Below the pieces are notes generated by a model that was not told where the DNA came from, ran no database searches, and saw only the letters and a program-made list of their open reading frames with translations. A program made the translations under genes and the position numbers. 64,000 nt of DNA from the NCBI GenBank assembly GCA_030018355.1, contig JASEFN010000001.1:124001-188000 (forward strand), read 5' to 3'. Positions 1 to 8,941 of the stretch are shown here, one piece after another; the stretch's first letter is position 1, and each line of letters opens with the position of its first letter. Origin of the DNA: Caldisericia bacterium. GTDB lineage: Bacteria; Caldisericota; Caldisericia; B22-G15.

Positions 1-236
1 GTTCACTCAAAATAAAGGAATTTGATTCACTCTTAAATAAACCAGTTATAATTGAATTTGATAAAATCAGAATAAAAAATATTGAAGATAAAATATCTTT
101 TATAACTTTTCTTATAATTGATAATTATAAAAAAGGTGTTCCGGTTGGATTAAAAATAAAAGATAAACTTTTTAAACCAGAATTTTCATACACACATAAA
201 TTAAATTTATTAATGGAACTTGCTCTATATGAATAG
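1..236 (+). CDS. DUF58 family protein, C-terminal end (partial)
   Basis: Reading frame 3 is open from the left edge to a TAG at 234-236, giving about 77 residues. The tail has the GVPVGLKI stretch and the closing helix typical of DUF58 proteins, which carry a vWA-like fold. The next gene is a transglutaminase-type membrane protein, and DUF58 plus transglutaminase (usually behind a MoxR ATPase) is a common bacterial operon, which supports the call. The two genes overlap by 8 bases if the next gene starts at ATG 229. The function of the family is not settled; a role in assembly or maintenance of surface or membrane protein complexes is inferred. The N-terminus lies outside the window. Confidence 0.6.
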   Translation, partial: SLKIKEFDSLLNKPVIIEFDKIRIKNIEDKISFITFLIIDNYKKGVPVGLKIKDKLFKPEFSYTHKLNLLMELALYE

Positions 237-2139
237 AATTGAGATTAAAAAAGTTTTAAACATATTAACATATTTAATTGGATTTGAAATGTTTATTTTC
301 TCTTTTAAAAATATCTCTTATCCATATTTTTTAATTTCATCTTTTATTTTTTTAATTTCAATATATAGAGATTTTATAAAATATTTTAGATTAAATAGAG
401 TTCTATTAAATATAGTTGCAATAATTTTTATAATTCTCATTTTTTTAAGAGTAACACTACAAGACATAATAACTCCAGCGCTTGAATCTCTAATTGTTCT
501 TCTTTCAATTAAATTTTTAGAAGATAAAGAGAAAAGAGACTATCTTCAAATTTTTCTCATATCAATTTTAATATTTACTGGTGCAACAATTTTTTCTTTT
601 GAAATATCATTTCTTGTTTTCTTTTTAATTTTTATTCTATTAATAAACTTTTCAATAATATTTTTGACATATTATTCTGAAGATAAAAATCTTAAACTTA
701 AAACAAATGAAGTGATAAAAATAGTAAAGAAAGCAATTTTAATACCAATTATTGCTCTTCCATTTTCAGCAATTTTATTTTTTGGTCTCCCAAGATCTCC
801 AAATCCGCTTTTCTCATTCTTTGGATCAACATTAACAGCAAAAACTGGTTTTTCTGAAACAGTAAAACTTGGAACTGTTTCAGAAATTCAAGAGGATGAT
901 TCAGTTATATTTAGAGTTTCAACTGAAAAGTTAAATGACTCTGAACTATATTTTAGGGGAATTACATTGAATTATTATGAAAATAATGAATGGAGTTATG
1001 TTAGGGGTTTTGAGAATACAAAAAATATTGAAATAACAGGTAAATTAGTTGAACAGACAATTTATCTTGAACCGTATGGCGGAAATTATCTTTTTTCTTT
1101 AGATAAACCTATTGCAATTTATTCATTTTTAAGATATGAAACTGAAGGGTTAAATTTTAAAACAAGAGAGATAATTTCAAATAAGGTTAAATATGAAGCA
1201 AAATCAATTATTTCAGATGTTATTTATGAAAAAGGAATTGATAAAAATTTTTACACACAACTTCCAAAAAATCTTTCAAATAAATTTTATGAACTTGCCA
1301 AAAGTTTCAATGGAAATGAAGAATTAGAGGTCATTAAAAATGTTCAAAATTATTTTTTAAGTGGGGAATTTAAATATAATTTAAAAAATTTACCAGTTTC
1401 AGAAAACCCTATTGAAGATTTTCTTTTTAAAACAAAAGAAGGGAATTGCGAATATTTTGCAACCTCAATGGCTTTAATTTTAAGAGCACTTCAAATTCCA
1501 TCAAGGGTTGTTGCAGGTTACAAAGGAGGGATTTATAATGAAATAGGAAAATATTATATTATAAAGCAATCTGACGCACATCTTTGGGTTGAAGCATACA
1601 TTGATAATATTGGATGGATAAGACTTGATCCAACCCCATCATCTCAAAGAGATTTTGCCCTTTTAAAATCAAGAAAGATTTCCAAATTTAGAATTTTTCT
1701 CGACACAATAAATTATTACTATAATACTTTTGTCATAAATTATGATCTCGAAAAACAAATTGCATTACTTAATAAAATAAGAGATATAAGGTTTGATTTT
1801 AAATTAAAATTTAATTTGATAACACTTTTTAAAAATTTAAATTTATTCTTGATAGTGGCCTCGATGCTACTTGTTATCTTTTTATTAAAAGGATTTAAAT
1901 TTGAAAGGATCCAATTTGAAGATAAAATAATAAAACTCTTTTATAAAAAATTAAAAAAACTTCACATAAAAAAAGAAAAATATGAGGGGCTTCATGAAGT
2001 GATGGAAAAAATTAAAGATGAAAGAATAAAATCTAAAATAAAAGAATTTATAATAAATTTTGAGGAATATTATTATAAGGATGAAAAATTTGATAAACTC
2101 ATTTATTTAAAATTAAAAAGACTATTAAATGAGATTTAA
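229..2139 (+). CDS. TgpA-type membrane transglutaminase-like protein
   Basis: A 636-residue membrane protein. The first ~190 residues are a run of hydrophobic helices (DUF3488-like), then an extracytoplasmic region with a transglutaminase-like core, another membrane helix near residue 545 and a charged cytoplasmic tail. The papain-like triad is present: Cys407 in GNCEYFA, His451 in SDAHLWVE and Asp467 in LDPTPS. The family is known as TgpA/transglutaminase-like and acts on the outer face of the membrane, with substrate generally unknown. ATG 229 is chosen because it overlaps the stop of the upstream DUF58 gene in the usual coupled way; a TTG at 220 is also open. It forms an operon with the DUF58 gene. 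Confidence 0.85.
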   Translation: MNRIEIKKVLNILTYLIGFEMFIFSFKNISYPYFLISSFIFLISIYRDFIKYFRLNRVLLNIVAIIFIILIFLRVTLQDIITPALESLIVLLSIKFLEDKEKRDYLQIFLISILIFTGATIFSFEISFLVFFLIFILLINFSIIFLTYYSEDKNLKLKTNEVIKIVKKAILIPIIALPFSAILFFGLPRSPNPLFSFFGSTLTAKTGFSETVKLGTVSEIQEDDSVIFRVSTEKLNDSELYFRGITLNYYENNEWSYVRGFENTKNIEITGKLVEQTIYLEPYGGNYLFSLDKPIAIYSFLRYETEGLNFKTREIISNKVKYEAKSIISDVIYEKGIDKNFYTQLPKNLSNKFYELAKSFNGNEELEVIKNVQNYFLSGEFKYNLKNLPVSENPIEDFLFKTKEGNCEYFATSMALILRALQIPSRVVAGYKGGIYNEIGKYYIIKQSDAHLWVEAYIDNIGWIRLDPTPSSQRDFALLKSRKISKFRIFLDTINYYYNTFVINYDLEKQIALLNKIRDIRFDFKLKFNLITLFKNLNLFLIVASMLLVIFLLKGFKFERIQFEDKIIKLFYKKLKKLHIKKEKYEGLHEVMEKIKDERIKSKIKEFIINFEEYYYKDEKFDKLIYLKLKRLLNEI

Positions 2140-2172
2140 CTTAATAAGAAATGTTTAAAATTTTAAAATTTC

Positions 2173-2200
2173 TTGACAGAAATCATAATTGATTTAAAAT
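2173..2200 (+). promoter_or_regulatory. Sigma-70-type promoter
   Basis: TTGACA at 2173-2178, a 16-base spacer, then TAAAAT at 2195-2200. It lies in the 100-base gap after the transglutaminase gene. A start near 2207 would leave a leader of about 33 bases with an AGGAGAGG ribosome site before ATG 2240. It would drive the CstA-like/KtrB/KtrA group. Confidence 0.7.
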
Positions 2201-2239
2201 TTATGATTGTATGAAAACATTATTATTAAGGAGAGGATT

Positions 2240-3769
2240 ATGAAATTGTATATTTTATCAACATTTGTTTTTATTTTAGTATTTGTTTTATATTTTTTAT
2301 CTAAAATCTTCTTTGAAAAAAATTTTAAAATCAAAAGAGAGGCAGGTGAATCCCTTATACCTTTTGGTGAAAAATTAGGTGCAATTGGTGGAATTTATCT
2401 TTTCCTTGCTCCTATTGTTGCAATGGAGTGGGGGTATGTTCCAACTATTTTAATAACTCTTGCTATGATGATCTTTTTAGGATACCCTCTTTCTTTTCTT
2501 TCAACCCTATTAGGTTTAAGAGAAAATCTAAAAGAAAAATTGACAAATAACAAATATTTTAAAAATATAATTTTGATTTTTTTAATTATTTTCTCACTAA
2601 TAATTTCGATTTCATTTATTCACTACACTACAGAACTTTTAGGACAAAATAGAGGTATCTCAACATCTTTTCTTTTACTCATTTTTTTATCTTTTATATT
2701 CTCTTATTTCTTAATGAAGAAAAAAGAAGAAATAATTCCATATACAATATTTTTCCTTGTTTTTCTCTTTTACATCATTTTTCTTGGTGGATTTTATCCA
2801 TTTTCTCTTCCGTTTAAAGTTGTAACTGAAAAGTTTACTTTTGGCTTAATAGTTATAGGTTTAATTATACTTTTTGTGTTTTTAAAGGATGAACTTCTTT
2901 CAAAACCATTTTCATATCTCTCCTCTTATCTTTTGTTTGTGATTCTTTTTGCTGGATTTTTTGGACCATTTATTGGTCTAAGAATACAAAGAGAAGAGTT
3001 TATTTTTGTAAGTTCGAGAGGTTTAATGATTCCGTTAATTTTTGGTACTCTCTCTTTTGTTGTATTCTCTGGATTTGAGTCTCTCTTTTCAATTTTATAT
3101 ACATCCAATGAAGTAAAAGGTGAGAAAAGTGTTTCTAAAGTATCACTTTTGCCTTTATCTATTCTTTCACTTACTGGAATAGTTTCTTCTTTCTCATTAA
3201 TAATTTATGCAAAAACTGAACCACTTATAAAAGGAAAAGATCCTTTAACTTTATTTCAAGAGGGTATGGCAAAATTCCTTCGTTTCGCTGGATTAAGTGA
3301 AAGTTATAGCAAAAATTTTGTTCTATTTTTGACTGTTGTTTTTATGTTTTCATTTATTGTTTATTCATTAAAATCTCTAAAAAAGTGTATAGGATATATT
3401 GAATTTAAAAGAGGAAATTTAATTGTTCCAATAATTATTATTTTAACTTTCTTAACCTTTTTCCTTCCAAAAGATTTTTTAGGCGGAATAACAAACTGGT
3501 GGCTTAGATTAATAAATGTGAACACCTCTGCAAATTTCTTACTTGCATCAATTATGCTTCTTTTTATTTCATTTTTATTGAAATTAAAAGAGTATATTTT
3601 CATATCCAAAATTTTAAATATCTTATCAACTTTACTTTTTATCTACCTTATATTTATTAACTTAAAAGATTTTGTTTCACTTTTCCTTTCAATTATATTC
3701 TTATCAATTTCTCTTTCTTCTTTATATTTATCTTTTAAAATTAAAGAATATGATAAATCATCTATCTAA
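2240..3769 (+). CDS. Divergent CstA-family membrane protein
   Basis: A 509-residue, very hydrophobic protein with about 14 likely membrane helices. Several places match the layout of carbon starvation protein CstA (peptide/pyruvate uptake): an early GGIYLFLAPIVAMEWGYVP segment corresponding to the CstA region before its PAL-type helix, a mid-protein SGFESLFS like the CstA SGFHSL site, and a late NTSANFLLAS like CstA NQLLA. The usual Cys-Gly before SGFH is missing, so it is a distant member at best. The start at ATG 2240 is set by the AGGAGAGG site; an in-frame ATG at 2207 has no such site and lies at the predicted transcription start. It overlaps ktrB by 20 bases. Substrate unknown. Confidence 0.5.
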   Translation: MKLYILSTFVFILVFVLYFLSKIFFEKNFKIKREAGESLIPFGEKLGAIGGIYLFLAPIVAMEWGYVPTILITLAMMIFLGYPLSFLSTLLGLRENLKEKLTNNKYFKNIILIFLIIFSLIISISFIHYTTELLGQNRGISTSFLLLIFLSFIFSYFLMKKKEEIIPYTIFFLVFLFYIIFLGGFYPFSLPFKVVTEKFTFGLIVIGLIILFVFLKDELLSKPFSYLSSYLLFVILFAGFFGPFIGLRIQREEFIFVSSRGLMIPLIFGTLSFVVFSGFESLFSILYTSNEVKGEKSVSKVSLLPLSILSLTGIVSSFSLIIYAKTEPLIKGKDPLTLFQEGMAKFLRFAGLSESYSKNFVLFLTVVFMFSFIVYSLKSLKKCIGYIEFKRGNLIVPIIIILTFLTFFLPKDFLGGITNWWLRLINVNTSANFLLASIMLLFISFLLKLKEYIFISKILNILSTLLFIYLIFINLKDFVSLFLSIIFLSISLSSLYLSFKIKEYDKSSI

Positions 3770-5087
3770 CATAAGAAAAGAACCAGGAAGATTTATTATT
3801 TTTTCATATTTATTAATAATTTTAATAGGAGCAATTCTTTTAATTTTTCCTTTTTCTTCAAAAGGAAAAAATTGGACAAATCCAATCGATGCTCTTTTTA
3901 CTGCAACATCAGCAACTTGTGTAACTGGACTTGTGGTTCTTGATACAGGAAATTACTACTCAACTATTGGTCAAATAATAATTCTTTTATTAATTCAAAT
4001 TGGTGGCTTGAGTTATATGACAATTTTCACTTTTCTATCTTTACTTCTTGGAAGAAAAATTCCTCTTTTAGATAGAATCCTTTTAAAAGAATCAATAAGT
4101 TTTTTCAGTATTGGTGGAATAATAAAACTTGCAAGAAGAATTCTTTATGTAGTATTAATATTTGAAGGAACAGGTGCTGTTATTTTAGCAAATGTTTTTG
4201 CAAAAGATTACCCATTTCCAAAATCTATCTTTTATGGTTTATTTCACTCAATTTCAGCGTTTTGTAATGCTGGATTTGATTTAATTGGTGGATTCAGAAG
4301 TTTTACTATTTATAGAGGAAATCTTCTTTTAAATATAACCATAATTTTACTAATTGTGTTTGGAGGAATAGGTTTTGGAGTTATAAGTGAATTAATTGAT
4401 TTTCCAAAATCAAAGAAACTTTCAACACATGCAAAACTTGTTCTTTTAACAACAATTATTTTAATAGTTTTAGGTGCGATTCTTTTTTATCTTTTTGAAA
4501 TTTCTAACCCGAGAACACTAAAATTTTATTCAATAAAAGAGAGAATCCTTTCTTCAATTTTCCATGCTGTAACACCAAGAACTGCTGGATTTAGTACAGT
4601 GAATGTAGGTTATTTAAATTTACCAACTCTTCTTTTAACTATAATTTTAATGTTTATTGGAGCCTCTCCTGGAGGAACAGGAGGTGGTATTAAAACCACA
4701 ACATTTGCTCTGATTTTACTTAATATTAAAAATTGGATAAAAGGAAGAGAGGGTGTTACAATTTTTGGAAGGTGCATTGAAACTATCTCAATTAAAAAAT
4801 CATTTCTTATTTTTACAACTGCAATTTTTCTTATTTCTTTATCAACATTTTTACTTTCAATTACTGAAAAGTTTGGTTTAACTTCAATATTGTTTGAAGT
4901 TGTTTCAGCATTTGGAACTGTTGGACTCTCAACAGGAATAACACCAGAACTTTCACCTATTGGAAAATTCATAATAATCTTCACAATGTTCACTGGAAGA
5001 GTAGGAATTTTGTCTTTTTTAACAAGCATAATTGTAAAAAAATCTCAAAGAGTTTATTTACCAGAAGACAAAGTTATGGTAGGATAA
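3750..5087 (+). CDS. ktrB: KtrB/TrkH-type potassium channel subunit
   Basis: The 445-residue pore subunit of a K+ (often Na+-coupled) uptake system in the inner membrane. The four pore loops that line the selectivity filter are visible: TCVTGL, FCNAGF, RTAGFS and GTVGLS, each with the conserved Gly. The length fits KtrB rather than the longer proteobacterial TrkH. ATG 3750 lies inside the previous gene and begins a KtrB-like N-terminus; the frame is also open further upstream but that part does not look like the family. The regulatory subunit KtrA follows 4 bases after the stop. Confidence 0.92.
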   Translation: MINHLSNIRKEPGRFIIFSYLLIILIGAILLIFPFSSKGKNWTNPIDALFTATSATCVTGLVVLDTGNYYSTIGQIIILLLIQIGGLSYMTIFTFLSLLLGRKIPLLDRILLKESISFFSIGGIIKLARRILYVVLIFEGTGAVILANVFAKDYPFPKSIFYGLFHSISAFCNAGFDLIGGFRSFTIYRGNLLLNITIILLIVFGGIGFGVISELIDFPKSKKLSTHAKLVLLTTIILIVLGAILFYLFEISNPRTLKFYSIKERILSSIFHAVTPRTAGFSTVNVGYLNLPTLLLTIILMFIGASPGGTGGGIKTTTFALILLNIKNWIKGREGVTIFGRCIETISIKKSFLIFTTAIFLISLSTFLLSITEKFGLTSILFEVVSAFGTVGLSTGITPELSPIGKFIIIFTMFTGRVGILSFLTSIIVKKSQRVYLPEDKVMVG

Positions 5088-5091
5088 AATT

Positions 5092-5751
5092 ATGAAGAAA
5101 ACTTTTGGAGTTATTGGACTTGGTAGATTTGGATTTTCAGTTGCATTAAATATAGAAAAAAGAGGTTTTCCTGTTCTTGCAATAGATAATAATAGAGAAA
5201 TAATTGAAAGAGTAAAAGATAAATTAAGTCATGTTATTCTTGCTGATGCAACAGATGAACTTGCTCTTGAAGAGGCGGGTATTAAAAATTGTGATACAGT
5301 TATTATTGCAATTGGAGACAATAAGGAGCATAGTATACTTTCAACTATGATTGTTAAAAGTATGGGTATAAGATATGTAGTTGCAAAAGCTGTTGATGAG
5401 TTGCATGGAAAAATTCTTGAAAAAATTGGTGCAGATCTTGTAGTTTATCCTGAAAAAGAAAGAGGTGAGACACTTGCAATTCAATTAACATCATCTTCTT
5501 TACTTGATTTTATTGAGATATCTCCTGAATATAATCTTGAAGAGGCAAAAGTTCCTAAAGAGTTTGTAGGAAAAACAATAAGAGAATTAGATTTAGGAAA
5601 TAAATATAAAATTATTATTCTTGGTATTAAAAGAGGTGATGAATTTATTGTCGCACCTTCATCTGAAGAAATGTTTAGACACGATGATATAATTGTTTTT
5701 ATAGGAAGAACAAAAGACATATCTAAATTTACAAAAGAATTTATTGAATAA
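5092..5751 (+). CDS. ktrA: KtrA, RCK-domain regulator of potassium uptake
   Basis: A 219-residue cytoplasmic protein with an N-terminal Rossmann (TrkA_N/RCK) domain, shown by GLGRFG at residues 8-13 and an acidic residue at the end of the second strand (AIDNN), and a C-terminal TrkA_C domain from about residue 135. KtrA forms an octameric ring that gates KtrB in response to ATP/ADP and, in studied cases, cyclic di-AMP. It is directly downstream of ktrB in the same operon. Confidence 0.92.
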   Translation: MKKTFGVIGLGRFGFSVALNIEKRGFPVLAIDNNREIIERVKDKLSHVILADATDELALEEAGIKNCDTVIIAIGDNKEHSILSTMIVKSMGIRYVVAKAVDELHGKILEKIGADLVVYPEKERGETLAIQLTSSSLLDFIEISPEYNLEEAKVPKEFVGKTIRELDLGNKYKIIILGIKRGDEFIVAPSSEEMFRHDDIIVFIGRTKDISKFTKEFIE

Positions 5752-5808
5752 AAATTTTGTAACAAAAACCCAATTCTAATGTATTAAATATAAAGGAGGT
5801 AATTAAAC

Positions 5809-7038
5809 ATGAATGATTTTGAAAGAAAGGATGAAGAGTTTAAAGATAGTGAGATAAAAGAGGTTGAAGAGGAGATAAAAGAACGCCTTATCTCTCAAGA
5901 ACCAAAAAAGAAAAAAGGTACAACTTTTATTATTTTTGTTATGTTTCTTATTGGAGCACTTATTGGTGGTGGTTTAGGAAGTTTAATTACTTTTAAATAT
6001 ATAAAATCAAATTTCTATATACCAAATACACAAAATCCAACAAAAATTCAATATTTAAATGTGAGTGATGTTATAAAAGTTGAAGAGTCTCAAATCATTA
6101 ATGTTTCTGAAAAAGTCAGCCCTGCAGTTGTTAGAATATCAACAACTCAAGTTGTTGAGGATTTCTTTTTTACTTATGAAACTCCTGGTCTTGGTTCAGG
6201 ATTTATTATTTCCCCAGATGGTTTAATTGTTACAAACAATCATGTTATTTCAGGAGCAAAAAAGATAACAGTAACTCTTAGTGATGGAACAGAATATGAT
6301 GGGTTTGTTGTTGGAACAGATCCATCTTCAGATGTTGCTCTCCTTAGAATTAATGCTAAGGATCTTCCATACCTCACCTTTACTGATTCTTCAATGCTTA
6401 AAGTTGGCCAAACTGTCATAGCAATTGGTAATCCATATGGTTTTGATCACACAGTTACAACAGGAGTTATTTCTGCTTTGGAAAGGACACTTACATTTGA
6501 AGATGGAACTACACTAGTTGGAGTGATTCAGACTGATGCAGCAATAAACCCTGGAAATTCAGGTGGACCCCTTTTAAATCTTTCAGGTGAAGTTGTTGGA
6601 ATGAATACTGCAATATACGCAGCAGGACAAGGAATTGGATTTGCAGTATCTTCAAATACAATTCAAAAAGTTATATCTGACCTACAAATTTATGGAAAGG
6701 TAAAATGGCCCTTCCTTGGAATTAGTGGAGTTTCAATAACAGATGAAATTGCAAAAAGAAATAATCTTCCTGTAAATAAAGGAATTCTTGTTGTTCAAGT
6801 TTTTAGTGGAACAAGCGCAAGTGAAGCAGGTTTAAAACCATTTGATATAATAACAAAATTTGATGGGAAAGATGTAACTTCAGTTCAAGAATTAACAAAA
6901 TATATAAGACAGAGAAACATTGGAGATAAAGTTAAGGTGGAAATTATAAGAAATGGCAAAAAAATTGAATTAGAAGTGACTCTAAAAGAAAGACCTCAAG
7001 GTTTAAGTGCTACAAAGGGCTCAGGAATTTTAATTTAA
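5809..7038 (+). CDS. HtrA/DegP-family serine protease
   Basis: A 409-residue membrane-anchored protease. Residues 1-40 are charged and cytoplasmic, followed by one membrane helix (about 41-63), a trypsin-like domain with catalytic His145 (TNNHV), Asp175 (SSDVALLRI) and Ser251 (GNSGGP), and a single PDZ domain from about residue 300. The N-in anchor with a single PDZ matches the Gram-positive HtrA/DegS-like layout. The family degrades misfolded envelope proteins. A strong AAAGGAGG site precedes ATG 5809. I see no clear promoter in the 57-base gap after ktrA. The gene converges on the SDR gene with only 2 bases between stop codons. Confidence 0.93.
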   Translation: MNDFERKDEEFKDSEIKEVEEEIKERLISQEPKKKKGTTFIIFVMFLIGALIGGGLGSLITFKYIKSNFYIPNTQNPTKIQYLNVSDVIKVEESQIINVSEKVSPAVVRISTTQVVEDFFFTYETPGLGSGFIISPDGLIVTNNHVISGAKKITVTLSDGTEYDGFVVGTDPSSDVALLRINAKDLPYLTFTDSSMLKVGQTVIAIGNPYGFDHTVTTGVISALERTLTFEDGTTLVGVIQTDAAINPGNSGGPLLNLSGEVVGMNTAIYAAGQGIGFAVSSNTIQKVISDLQIYGKVKWPFLGISGVSITDEIAKRNNLPVNKGILVVQVFSGTSASEAGLKPFDIITKFDGKDVTSVQELTKYIRQRNIGDKVKVEIIRNGKKIELEVTLKERPQGLSATKGSGILI

Positions 7039-7040
7039 AT

Positions 7041-7832
7041 TTACATTAAACCTCTAAAGGCACCACCATCTATCAAAAGAGTAACACCTGTTACATAACT
7101 TGCTCTTTCAGATAAAAGAAATGTAACAACATCAGCATACTCTTCAGGATCTCCAACTCTACCTAAAGGTATCTCTTTCGTTAATTTATTTAACTCTTCT
7201 TCAAAAGTTGTCCCATTTTTCTTACTTCTATTTTCAATCACTTTTCTTAACCTATCTGTCATTGTATATCCAGGTGCAACACAATTTGCAGTTATATTAT
7301 ACTTTCCGACTTCTCTTGATAAACTTTTAATAAAAGCAACAACTGGTGTTCTTGAAACATTAGAGAGAATGATATCTTGAAGTGGCTCTTTAACAGAAAT
7401 TGATGTTGAAGCAACAATTCTACCATATTTTTGATTTATCATATACTCTATAAATGCATAAGTTAAGTTAATTGTGCTCATTAAATTCAAATTGATAGCA
7501 TCAAGATAATCTTTTTCTTTAAAATCAAAAAAGCCACCCGTTGGTGGACCACCACAATTTATAAAAAGAAGATGAATTGTTCCATAAAATTTAATAACTT
7601 CTTCTTTAAATTTCAAAATATCATCTTTTTTTGTTAAATCACATGGATAAACAAAAATCTCAGTTGTGAAACTTTCCTCGATTTCTTTTTTTAAATCATT
7701 GAGATCTTTTTCACCTCTCGCACAAACTGCAAGGCGTGCCCCTTCTTCAGCAAGGGAAAAAGCTACCGCCTTTCCTAAACCCTTGCTTCCTCCTGTAACA
7801 ACTGCAATTTTGCCTTTTATTCCAAGATCCAT
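7041..7832 (-). CDS. SDR-family oxidoreductase with atypical active site
   Basis: A 263-residue short-chain dehydrogenase/reductase. The NAD(P)-binding glycine motif GGSKGLGKA, the later NCGG and the IDGG near the C-terminus are present. The catalytic YxxxK is not: at the expected place the protein reads SNVSRTPVVAF, so Tyr and Lys appear to be replaced by Ser and Arg. This matches the BKR-like SDR subgroup that lacks the standard tetrad, so the reaction is uncertain. ATG 7832 is chosen because an AAAGGAGG site lies just upstream; a longer frame runs back into the previous gene. It is the last gene of the operon 12926-7041, 14 bases after the DUF362 gene. Confidence 0.85.
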   Translation of the reverse strand: MDLGIKGKIAVVTGGSKGLGKAVAFSLAEEGARLAVCARGEKDLNDLKKEIEESFTTEIFVYPCDLTKKDDILKFKEEVIKFYGTIHLLFINCGGPPTGGFFDFKEKDYLDAINLNLMSTINLTYAFIEYMINQKYGRIVASTSISVKEPLQDIILSNVSRTPVVAFIKSLSREVGKYNITANCVAPGYTMTDRLRKVIENRSKKNGTTFEEELNKLTKEIPLGRVGDPEEYADVVTFLLSERASYVTGVTLLIDGGAFRGLM

Positions 7833-7846
7833 AAAAACCTCCTTTT

Positions 7847-8941
7847 TTATGTTTTTAAAATTTTTGAAATAATGCCTCTTTTTAAATAAATTGCTCCCTC
7901 TGGACATAGTTCATGACAACAATAACATAAGACACATTTTTCTCTATTAAAATTAGGATATGGATTTAAAGTTATCGCTTTTCCAGCACATACAGATGCA
8001 CAAACTCCACACTTGACACATTTGTTTTTATTAACATATGGTTTTGGTTGAATATAATCACCTAAATATCTGTAAATGAGGGAAGCAATTTTTGAGGTTC
8101 CTTTTAAAGTCAAAAGAAATGTTTTTGGTTTTTCAGATTTCTTTATAAATTCATTAATATTTCCATCTAATTCATAATTTAGAGGAATCTCATTTTTAAA
8201 AAGAGGAACATCATTTATTTCAAAATCCATAATTTTACTCATTATTAAATCAGCAATTAGTGGATCATCTGAAATAATTAAACAATTATAAGTAACTGGA
8301 TTTCCAAAAGACGGACCATCTCCTTCCATTCCTAAAATTCCATCCATCAAAATAATTTGAGGAACTGGTAAAAATTTATTAATATCAATTAAAACTTTTG
8401 AAAATAAAATAGGATCAGAAATTGAGTGAATAGTCAATCTATCTTTTCTGGGTATTAAACCAAAAAGATTTTTTGTTGCTCCACTAATAAAAGTTAATGA
8501 GTGTGTTTTCATTTTTGGAAGATTAAAAACTCTTTTAACTTCCCAAAGAACTTGGGAGAGTTTTATCTCTAGCCCATTTACAGATTTACCTGCAACTCTA
8601 AATCCATAAATTCCAAGATCTTCAATTTTTAAATTTTCACCTTCTAAATCTAAAACTCCAGAAAGTTCTTTAAGTTTTGCTCCACTCATTGATCTTCCAG
8701 GAATATCTCCAATAATTACATTTAGATTATTTTCAAGAAGAAATTTCACGAATGCTTTTATAAAAATTGGGTGTGTTGTTACTGCTCTTTCAGGTGGATT
8801 ATAAGATAAAAAATTTGGTTTAACAAGAACCTTATCCTGTGGCTTAAGTCCATTTAAAATAAAATTTTTATTTTCTAAAAAAACACTCTTTATTAAATCT
8901 TCATTATATTCATTTACTTTTCTTATTATTGCTTTTGCCAT
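7847..8941 (-). CDS. DUF362 protein with two [4Fe-4S] ferredoxin motifs
   Basis: A 364-residue protein. The N-terminal ~290 residues are a DUF362 domain, with VKPNFLSYNPPERAVTTHP near the start and MKTHSLTFISGATKNLFG in the middle. The C-terminus carries two CxxCxxCxxxC motifs (CVKCGVCASVC and CVLCYCCHELC), enough for two [4Fe-4S] clusters. The family is common in anaerobes and its reaction is not well established; an electron-transfer role is inferred. ATG 8941 has a GAGG site 9 bases upstream, better than the in-frame TTG at 8956. It overlaps the topoisomerase gene by 32 bases. Confidence 0.85.
   Translation of the reverse strand: MAKAIIRKVNEYNEDLIKSVFLENKNFILNGLKPQDKVLVKPNFLSYNPPERAVTTHPIFIKAFVKFLLENNLNVIIGDIPGRSMSGAKLKELSGVLDLEGENLKIEDLGIYGFRVAGKSVNGLEIKLSQVLWEVKRVFNLPKMKTHSLTFISGATKNLFGLIPRKDRLTIHSISDPILFSKVLIDINKFLPVPQIILMDGILGMEGDGPSFGNPVTYNCLIISDDPLIADLIMSKIMDFEINDVPLFKNEIPLNYELDGNINEFIKKSEKPKTFLLTLKGTSKIASLIYRYLGDYIQPKPYVNKNKCVKCGVCASVCAGKAITLNPYPNFNREKCVLCYCCHELCPEGAIYLKRGIISKILKT

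Noticed and set aside
5757-5787. Possible promoter TTGTAA...TATTAA before htrA
   Set aside because: Spacer of about 19 bases and weak boxes; not reported as a feature.
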